A stretch of DNA of 31,187 nt from Bacteroidales bacterium (GTDB taxonomy: Bacteria; Bacteroidota; Bacteroidia; Bacteroidales; 4484-276), in the NCBI GenBank assembly GCA_018400545.1, contig JAGYLT010000001.1, positions 1 to 31,187 on the forward strand, given 5' to 3'. The notes beneath the pieces were generated by a model. It made no database searches, was not told where the DNA came from, and was given only the letters and a program-made list of their open reading frames with translations. Numbering within the stretch: position 1 is the first letter of the stretch; each line of letters opens with the position of its first letter. Positions 25,887 through 31,187 of this stretch are shown here, piece after piece. Made by a program: the position numbers and the translations under genes.

Positions 25887-25916
25887 ATCGGAATTTATTT
25901 AGAACGAGTTTAACCG

Positions 25917-25924
25917 CAAAAGTA
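25917..25924 (-). promoter_or_regulatory. Putative -7 promoter element of the tyrosine catabolic operon
   Basis: TACTTTTG on the - strand matches TAnnTTTG exactly and is identical to the box at 1827-1834. It would start transcription about 25 bases before the hmgA ATG. No -33 TTG is found at the usual distance. Confidence 0.4.
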
Positions 25925-26065
25925 AGTATTACAGTGCTGAAGGTATCCTGCACTGCATTTAAAAATTGTTAAGCCGGGATGGAGAGGGAACCTTTATAGG
26001 TTATTGGTTATTGGTTATCCGGAAAATTTAATCTGTAGTAAATATTGGTTGCAGGAAAACTATTC

Positions 26066-26224
26066 ATGAGTTCAGTCTAAAAAGCCAAATTACCCCTAAA
26101 TCCCCTTAAGGGGACTTTTTCAAACTGCTGATTTTTAGCAGTTTCCCTTTAGGGTCCCGATAGCTATCGGGAGGGTAAAAACAAGAAAAATCAGCAGTTT
26201 GAAGGCTTTTTAGACCGCACTCAT
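26066..26224. repeat. Nested palindromic element of about 160 bp (MITE-like)
   Basis: The outer arms ATGAGT-N3-GTCTAAAAAGCC (26066-26086) and GGCTTTTTAGAC-N3-ACTCAT (26204-26224) are inverted copies. Directly inside, TTCAAACTGCTGATTTTT (26119-26136) is a perfect 18-bp inverted copy of 26186-26203. The left side alone carries an extra block with CCCCTTAAGGGG (26102-26113). The centre holds the 18-bp perfect palindrome TCCCGATAGCTATCGGGA (26155-26172), and TTACCC (26090-26095) pairs with GGGTAA (26173-26178). No transposase is coded. Mobility is inferred only from the structure. Confidence 0.75.
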
Positions 26225-26229
26225 CAATA

Positions 26230-26305
26230 ACCAATCACCAATTACTAATCACCAATTTCCAATTACCAATCACCAATTACTAATCACCAATTCCCAATTA
26301 CCAAC
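26230..26305. repeat. Two 35-bp tandem repeats of ACCAAT-rich sequence
   Basis: Two 35-base units (26230-26264 and 26265-26299) differ at one position, and a third copy begins with ACCAAC. Each unit is itself built of CCAAT and ACCAATTAC words. It lies just after the tamL stop. Confidence 0.75.
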
Positions 26306-26311
26306 ATCCCA

Positions 26312-28678
26312 TTAAAACGGATATCCGATCCCAAAATTCCAGACTACATTTTTGAGGGCAAGGTTGTTGAATCGCCACCGGCTGCCGGCAAGATAGGAGG
26401 GATCGCGCAGTGGTGTGGCTGCATCAACCCGGATGATAAAAAAATTGAGGTCGAGGCGCAGGCCAACGCCGCCGTTTATGGCAAACTGCTTATAAAAAGT
26501 ATCGAAATTGAATTCACCTTCCGGAATCACATTGCTGGGTTCCAACAGCCAGATGTTTCCGATGTCGGTAAAAACAGCTCCTTTAAACCAACTGTAAATC
26601 GGGAAGCGGTATTCCAGGTTGGCTTCAAGGATGATGTCGCCCATGCGTTCGAAATTATTGGACAGGGTATCGCGAAAAGCTCCCGGACCGAGTGTCCGGT
26701 AGTTCCAGCCCCGCATGTCATTTGAGCCGCCGGCATAAAAACCCTTTTCAAAAGGCAGCGATGAAGAGTTTCCGTATGGAATCCCGATTCCGAGCAGGTT
26801 GCGGTAAACCAGTGTATGATCCTCGCTGAGTGCAAAATAATACCTGAAATCGATATCTGTTCTGGCATATTGTGCAAATGGAATATTCCACACAGTGTAC
26901 TCTCCATTTTCGTTTTTTGGTGCGGATGAGAGGTTGCTGGCCGCGTTCAGTATGTTGCCGGCAGATTCGATATTCCATCTGAAAAAAGTAAAATCCTGTA
27001 CCTTGTTTCGTTCCTGGTTATTAAAAATGTAGGTGTATTTGGACAACATGATAAAATGGTCGGTGTACTGGTTGATCAATCGCTGATCGTTCAGGTCTTC
27101 CAACCTTTGCAAAAATGTTGAATCCGGAAAAATGGAGACGGAGTTAATTTCCAGCGGAATAAAACTGTGGCTGACAAATGCGTTGTTTCGCCAACTGTAA
27201 CCAAAAGATCCATTGCTAACATAACGCTCATAGTCGGGCCTGTTCTGGTAATTCACCCCGGTTTTGATGGTGGTCCGTGGCCGGAGTGCATTTGAAATAC
27301 GCGCACCGCCAAATGGCAGAAGAAATTTCGGGAAATCAAGTGAAGCCTCCGCACCTGTTTGAACGGTGTTAAAAAACAGGAAAACCGCATCATTGTTGGC
27401 ACCTCCGGCCTGCCATTCTACCCCGCCGGTGAGCTTCAGGCTCAGAATTTCGCCGCCTCTGAAAATATTCAGGTTCCGATAAACCAGGTTTCCGGCAACG
27501 CCCAGCAGGCTTCCGGAGGTAGTGCCCTCTGCCTCTATCGAAAATGACTGCACCGGCCTGCGGGTGAGTTCGATAAAACAATCCACATATTTTCTGGTAG
27601 AATCTTTTGGCTCGACAACTCCGGGTGCTTCCCGGAAATTAAACGAGGTAAACGCAAAAAGCGGGAAACTCGACAATTGTCGGTACGTTCGTTTTTCATC
27701 CGTTTCCCTGTATAGATTTGAGGGTTCCAGAAATACGGCCTTCCTCAGGATACCCGGCCTTACCTTCAGCTTGTCGCGATAATAAATACTGAAATTGCCA
27801 ATGCCTTTTATTCCTGTGGTATCGATAATCCGGGTCATCTTAGAAGTGTCGGTTCTTACCGGATTGAAGTCGGGATCGATGGATATCTGGTTGAGGTAGT
27901 ATTTCTGAAAACTCCGGTTGGGCACTGCTGTTTCCAGCGAATCGCCGGGAACTCCTGAAGGCTGAATGTTGGGGTAAATCTTCAGGGTGTGATTGCCAAA
28001 AGCACTGTCCACTTCAAAAAAAACAAGTTCCGGCGCAAAGTAGTAATAGCCTTCATCACGCAACAGTGAGGATATCCGGTAGCGCTCATCATCAAGCATT
28101 TCGGCATTATAGAGATCGCCGTTTTTAATCAACGACTCATCCGTATTTCGCGTTACAATACGATGAATTGCCGAATCAAAAATCTCATATTCGATGTCGT
28201 TGATATGATAAGGGCGCGCCAGTTCAACAAAATATTCAACACTGGCTTTTTGCTTTTTCCGGCTGATTTCTGTGTTGATTTTTGAATTGAAAAAACCGTT
28301 GTTTTCCAGATACAGATTGATTTGCTGGATAGACTGGTCAATTTTGTTTTCCTGCAGGATGACGGGTTCCTGCCCCAGGCTTTTATTCAACCACCGCTTG
28401 AACCAGTTTTCTTTTCCCTTGCTGGTAAAACTGTTTACCCACAAACCGATATTTAAAAGACCGAGGAACTTGTCGTTTGGCTGCTGTTCGAGTAGGATGT
28501 AGAGATCATCTGAATCGAATGGAATGTTTTTTTCACCTGATTGATCCTCGTTGATACTTACCAGATTCTTTTTAAGCAGGTATTCGTTTTCAGGAACATT
28601 GCGTGTGGTGTTGCAACCCGAAATAACAGCTATGCCAATCAGCATGGAGATTAGATGAAGAATTCCTGTATTTTTCAA
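26312..28678 (-). CDS. tamL: TamL-type BamA/TamA family outer membrane lipoprotein
   Basis: This protein of nearly 800 residues belongs to the BamA/TamA superfamily: N-terminal POTRA-like repeats (about 40-380, counted from the 28699 start) and a C-terminal 16-strand barrel with GFYAGGSNDMRGWNYRTLGPG and a final Phe (WNFGIGYPF). A lipoprotein signal ends at ISGC, followed by NTTRNVPENEYLLKKN, the form known in Bacteroidota as TamL. It probably works with TamB in moving material to, or assembling proteins in, the outer membrane. tamB is not adjacent here. No ATG precedes the signal peptide: TTG at 28699 and TTG at 28678 are both possible. The second is chosen because a -7 box at 28704-28711 would place the RNA start near 28697. 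The ATG at 28645 would leave too short a signal. Confidence 0.9.
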   Translation of the reverse strand: MKNTGILHLISMLIGIAVISGCNTTRNVPENEYLLKKNLVSINEDQSGEKNIPFDSDDLYILLEQQPNDKFLGLLNIGLWVNSFTSKGKENWFKRWLNKSLGQEPVILQENKIDQSIQQINLYLENNGFFNSKINTEISRKKQKASVEYFVELARPYHINDIEYEIFDSAIHRIVTRNTDESLIKNGDLYNAEMLDDERYRISSLLRDEGYYYFAPELVFFEVDSAFGNHTLKIYPNIQPSGVPGDSLETAVPNRSFQKYYLNQISIDPDFNPVRTDTSKMTRIIDTTGIKGIGNFSIYYRDKLKVRPGILRKAVFLEPSNLYRETDEKRTYRQLSSFPLFAFTSFNFREAPGVVEPKDSTRKYVDCFIELTRRPVQSFSIEAEGTTSGSLLGVAGNLVYRNLNIFRGGEILSLKLTGGVEWQAGGANNDAVFLFFNTVQTGAEASLDFPKFLLPFGGARISNALRPRTTIKTGVNYQNRPDYERYVSNGSFGYSWRNNAFVSHSFIPLEINSVSIFPDSTFLQRLEDLNDQRLINQYTDHFIMLSKYTYIFNNQERNKVQDFTFFRWNIESAGNILNAASNLSSAPKNENGEYTVWNIPFAQYARTDIDFRYYFALSEDHTLVYRNLLGIGIPYGNSSSLPFEKGFYAGGSNDMRGWNYRTLGPGAFRDTLSNNFERMGDIILEANLEYRFPIYSWFKGAVFTDIGNIWLLEPSNVIPEGEFNFDTFYKQFAINGGVGLRLDLNFFIIRVDAATPLRDPSYLAGSRWRFNNLALKNVVWNFGIGYPF

Positions 28679-28703
28679 ATCCCGGTTTTTGAAAATCAAA
28701 CCA

Positions 28704-28711
28704 CAAAATTA
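28704..28711 (-). promoter_or_regulatory. Putative -7 promoter element of tamL
   Basis: TAATTTTG on the - strand matches TAnnTTTG. Its predicted start near 28697 favours the TTG at 28678 as the tamL start codon. No -33 TTG is found within 17-23 bases. Confidence 0.38.
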
Positions 28712-28785
28712 GGCTTTATTTGGCTGATCGGTGCGGCCCAATAATTTATCTCTTTGCGGAAATTGTAATGATTAAAAGTGTAGTC

Positions 28786-28822
28786 ACCGGTCAGGTTTCA
28801 CTCCTTGTGGATGATGACCGGT
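28786..28822 (-). terminator. Hairpin overlapping the pepA stop codon, possible weak terminator
   Basis: ACCGGTCA and TGACCGGT (28786-28793 and 28815-28822) form an 8-bp stem around 21 bases, with the stop codon of pepA at its edge. Only a weak T-rich stretch follows on the - strand, so termination is uncertain. Confidence 0.35.
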
Positions 28823-30258
28823 CAGGCTTGTTTTTTCAGGAAGTCGAAAAGCAGCCGGACACCAAAACCGGTTCCGCCCTGATTGCGGTAACTGTCGCGT
28901 TTTTCGGCGAAAGCTACTCCGGCAATATCAAGGTGAATAAACGGGTAGTCGGTAAATTTTTCCAGGAACTTTCCGGCGGTGATCATGCCTGCTTCAGGCG
29001 GGCCTGCATTCACCAGGTCGGCAATCGGTGATTTCATCATGTCGGCATATTCATCCCAGAAAGGAAATTCCGCCACGCGCTCATAAACAGCGTTTCCACT
29101 GCTCTTGAGTTCTTCCATGGCTTCGGTGGCATGGGCATGCATGGCCACTACACCGTATTTCCCGATGGCCCGCTGTGCCGATCCGGTGAGTGTGGCTGCA
29201 TCGATGACCAGTTCAGGATCGTATTTTTGGGCATAGCTCAACGCATCTGCCAGGATCATGCGGCCTTCGGCATCGGTATTAACTATTTCAACCTTTAGCC
29301 CGTTGTGCATGGTGATGACATCGCCCGGGACGTAGGCGTTTCCATTAAGCCGGTTATCCGTGGCCGGGATCAGCGCGATGATGTGCAATGGCAACTTTGC
29401 TTTGGCTGCGGCGTAAATGGCCGATCCCATCATGGCGGCGCCGCTCATGTCGGATTTCATGTTTTCCATGTATTTGCCCACTTTAATGTTGAGTCCGCCG
29501 GTGTCGAAGGTTACGCCTTTCCCGACAAAAATCAGCGGTTTTTCATTCCGGGCATTTTCCGGTTTCCATTCCATCACGGTAAATGTAGGCGGATCGATGC
29601 TGCCGATATTTACCGAAAGCAGTCCCCCCATTTTAAGGCTTTCAATTTTCTTTTTGTTGAATACCTCGATTTTAATCCCGGCATCTTTGGCCATCTCAGT
29701 AAAGTGATCAGCGAGCTTTACAGCATTGAGTTGCATCACAGGCTCATTAACCAGATTGCGTGCTTTGCAAACGGCGGAGCTCACAATGTTAAGTTCCTCA
29801 ACAGATTCACCGGTGATGGAATCATCATAAATATGTATGGCCTTTAGCGTATTTGCCTTTTCCGATTGATCTTTAAAATATTTGATGAACTGATAGTTAC
29901 CCAGCACCACACCTTCGGCGAAAGCCAAAGCCTGGCCGGGGTTTAAATTGTTTCTGACAATGGTAATTTCTTCCAGTTTTTGCTTGTTCACCAGGTTTTG
30001 AAAATCATCTCCACTTTTACGGCAATTTTCCAGAATCTTCGTTTCATCGCCTTCCTGCTTAATGATCCTTACAAAAATCCAATTTTCAAACCTGTTGAAA
30101 TCAAACTGCGTTATTTTATTTTTTTCAAAGGAGTTCCTGATGTATGCTTTTTCATCATCTGTGAGATGGTTCCCCTCAATTTCCAATGAATCTGATAATA
30201 GAACTACGAGATTGGATTTTGGCTTGAGCGTGTCTGTTTTGGTGATTATTGCTGTCAT
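28822..30258 (-). CDS. pepA: Leucyl aminopeptidase, M17 family
   Basis: The 478-residue cytoplasmic enzyme removes N-terminal residues from peptides using two metal ions. The metal and catalytic set of E. coli PepA is complete at a constant offset of 23: Lys247, Asp252 and Lys259 in VGKGVTFDTGGLNIK, Asp270 in MKSDMSGAA, and Asp329, Glu331 and Arg333 in the signature NTDAEGRMILADAL. The less conserved N-terminal domain covers about 1-150. It stands alone, with tpx and its strong terminator upstream and tamL downstream, and no Shine-Dalgarno is seen. PepA in E. coli also binds DNA, but nothing here shows that for this protein. Confidence 0.97.
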   Translation of the reverse strand: MTAIITKTDTLKPKSNLVVLLSDSLEIEGNHLTDDEKAYIRNSFEKNKITQFDFNRFENWIFVRIIKQEGDETKILENCRKSGDDFQNLVNKQKLEEITIVRNNLNPGQALAFAEGVVLGNYQFIKYFKDQSEKANTLKAIHIYDDSITGESVEELNIVSSAVCKARNLVNEPVMQLNAVKLADHFTEMAKDAGIKIEVFNKKKIESLKMGGLLSVNIGSIDPPTFTVMEWKPENARNEKPLIFVGKGVTFDTGGLNIKVGKYMENMKSDMSGAAMMGSAIYAAAKAKLPLHIIALIPATDNRLNGNAYVPGDVITMHNGLKVEIVNTDAEGRMILADALSYAQKYDPELVIDAATLTGSAQRAIGKYGVVAMHAHATEAMEELKSSGNAVYERVAEFPFWDEYADMMKSPIADLVNAGPPEAGMITAGKFLEKFTDYPFIHLDIAGVAFAEKRDSYRNQGGTGFGVRLLFDFLKKQA

Positions 30259-30338
30259 GATTTTAAAATTGTAGGAGATGAGAACAAATATTTAAGCCCT
30301 GCATTGCGCAAAGGGATTAATTTTTTTGCAGGATGATG

Positions 30339-30375
30339 AAAAAAGAAAAGCCACCCCGTCCGGGAGATGGCCTTT
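30339..30375 (-). terminator. Rho-independent terminator of tpx
   Basis: On the - strand GCCATCTC (30371-30364) pairs with GGGGTGGC (30357-30350), with two G-U pairs and a 6-base loop. The run TTTTCTTTTTT (30349-30339) follows directly. It lies 16 bases past the tpx stop. Confidence 0.75.
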
Positions 30376-30390
30376 CTAAAGTGAGATTTT

Positions 30391-30903
30391 TTAACGTAAC
30401 TTTTCTACGATTTCAAGTGCTTTATCATAATCAGGGTGGTTGGAATTGTTTTCCACATATTCCACGTACTTTATCGTTCCATCTTTATCAACGATCACAA
30501 TACCGCGATTCAGCAGCCTGAGTTCTTTCATCAGGAAACCATATTTCATTCCGAATTCTGCTTCCATGTGGTCTGAAGTTGTTAAAACGGCATCAATGCC
30601 TTCCGCCGAGCAAAACCGGCCCAGAGCAAATGGGAGGTCCATCGAAATTGAGAGTACTACCACCTCGCCGAATTTTGTGGCTTCCTCGTTGAATCTTTTG
30701 GTTTGTGCAGAACATACACCTGTGTCGATAGAAGGGGCTACCGAAAGTATCCTGATTTTTCCATCATAATCGCTGAATTTTACGGGTTTCAGGTCGTTGC
30801 CAACCACTGTAAAATCTTTCGCTTTGTAACCTGGTTTTACTTCGTCGCCGATCAACGTTGCTTTGATGGGGCCGAAAATTCCAATTCTTTCCTTTTGTAT
30901 CAT
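30391..30903 (-). CDS. tpx: Thiol peroxidase Tpx (atypical 2-Cys peroxiredoxin)
   Basis: The 170-residue enzyme reduces peroxides with electrons from thioredoxin. The peroxidatic Cys64 lies in SIDTGVCSAQTKRFNEEA and the resolving Cys98 in GRFCSAEGID. The 34-residue gap equals that of E. coli Tpx (Cys61 and Cys95). The frame is open to a TTG nine bases further up, but the ATG at 30903 gives MIQKERIGIFGPIKATLIGD, close to the family's usual start. It lies upstream of pepA on the same strand and has its own terminator. No export signal is seen, so it is cytoplasmic here. Confidence 0.96.
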   Translation of the reverse strand: MIQKERIGIFGPIKATLIGDEVKPGYKAKDFTVVGNDLKPVKFSDYDGKIRILSVAPSIDTGVCSAQTKRFNEEATKFGEVVVLSISMDLPFALGRFCSAEGIDAVLTTSDHMEAEFGMKYGFLMKELRLLNRGIVIVDKDGTIKYVEYVENNSNHPDYDKALEIVEKLR

Positions 30904-31187
30904 ACGATTCAATTATAAATTGTTAAACATTCATATTTTATTCAAAAAACTTCAGTCAATTTAATGACCATTAATTGCTGCTGAAACAAGAATTTCCTCC
31001 ACATGTTCAGCAGGCTGCTGTTTTTCAGGGATCATTGAAGCGGTTGGTCGGTTTTATTATGGCAATTTCCGACTCAGCTTCTGTTATTTTCTGACAGAAT
31101 TTGAGTTGGAAGTTACTTAACCTGATTAATTCACAAACTTTGTAAGTTTGTGAATTAATCACCGAAGGCCGAAAATATTTGAAAAAA
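30904..31187. other. Right-edge gap upstream of tpx
   Basis: This AT-rich stretch holds the tpx leader and the hairpin at 31124-31160. I see no gene start or RNA, and no exact TAnnTTTG box for tpx. Confidence 0.5.
31124..31160. repeat. Perfect 17-bp hairpin near the right edge
   Basis: GATTAATTCACAAACTT (31124-31140) and its exact inverse (31144-31160) are separated by three bases (TGT). It lacks a T-run on either side, so it does not look like a standard terminator. It could be a dispersed palindrome or a protein-binding site. Confidence 0.75.

Larger units (their letters stand above)
25887..26311. other. 425-base intergenic gap with palindromic and tandem repeats
   Basis: This gap lies between the end of tamL and the start of hmgA, both on the - strand. 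It holds the hmgA promoter box, a short TTATTGG triplet repeat (about 25999-26021), the nested palindromic element at 26066-26224 and the 35-bp tandem units at 26230-26305. No gene is seen. Confidence 0.6.

Noticed and set aside
26155..26172. Palindrome TCCCGATAGCTATCGGGA as a stand-alone regulator site
   Set aside because: It sits at the centre of a larger nested palindromic element, which explains it more simply.
26230..26305. Possible CRISPR array
   Set aside because: The repeat units abut without spacers, number about two and are low in complexity; no cas gene is nearby.
29305..29847. 180-residue open frame on the + strand inside pepA
   Set aside because: It is antisense to the complete M17 active-site region and composed of low-complexity His, Phe and Gly runs; a shadow frame.
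31124..31160. Rho-independent terminator
   Set aside because: The stem is AT-rich and neither strand has a T-run after it.

Overview
The window looks like a chromosomal segment of a Bacteroidota bacterium, probably an environmental Bacteroidales/Marinilabiliales-type lineage. The pointers are: AT-rich leaders with almost no Shine-Dalgarno sequences, several upstream boxes matching the Bacteroidota -7 element TAnnTTTG, a TamL-type lipoprotein, Bacteroidota-style S9 and S41 exported peptidases, and a V-type ATPase operon in the gene order seen in Chlamydia and Borrelia. No tRNA, rRNA, CRISPR array, transposase or phage gene was found. This is mostly core and catabolic gene content, with repeat-rich intergenic gaps.

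Layout. 1-7.1 kb (+ strand): the 3' part of an S9 prolyl-oligopeptidase, a small unknown protein with its own near-consensus promoter, an exported tricorn-like S41 protease, and the bifunctional NAD(P)HX repair enzyme. 7.4-15.5 kb (- strand): a complete V-type ATPase operon read E, DUF2764, DUF3332, A, B, D, I, K. It has no recognisable C, F or G subunit, and its c-ring protein keeps the Na+ ligand set of Enterococcus hirae NtpK. A terminator hairpin overlaps the stop codon of the last gene. 15.6-19.5 kb (-): two tandem paralogous O-antigen-ligase/TPR membrane proteins. 19.6-21.7 kb (-): a flavin reductase translationally coupled to a lycopene cyclase. 22.2-25.9 kb (-): the tyrosine/homogentisate pathway genes hmgA, hpd and fahA. 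26.3-30.9 kb (-): TamL, an M17 leucyl aminopeptidase and thiol peroxidase Tpx.

How the genes fit together. The V-ATPase genes build one membrane machine, predicted to be Na+-coupled. hpd, hmgA and fahA would take 4-hydroxyphenylpyruvate to fumarate and acetoacetate, but the maleylacetoacetate isomerase is not in the window. The flavin reductase could supply reduced flavin to the flavin-dependent lycopene cyclase that follows it, though it may instead belong with tyrosine catabolism. The two ligases suggest surface glycan transfer, but no other glycan gene is nearby.

The most unusual non-coding content is in the gaps: a three-copy hairpin repeat whose stems show compensatory changes (21740-21905), a nested palindromic element of about 160 bp next to two 35-bp tandem repeats (26066-26305), and a perfect 17-bp hairpin near the right edge (31124-31160). 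Two V-ATPase genes (I and K) have canonical Shine-Dalgarno sequences, whereas the other leaders in the window do not. I found no clear, wholly new multi-gene system. The best candidates for undescribed biology are the V-ATPase accessory genes and the covarying intergenic hairpins.
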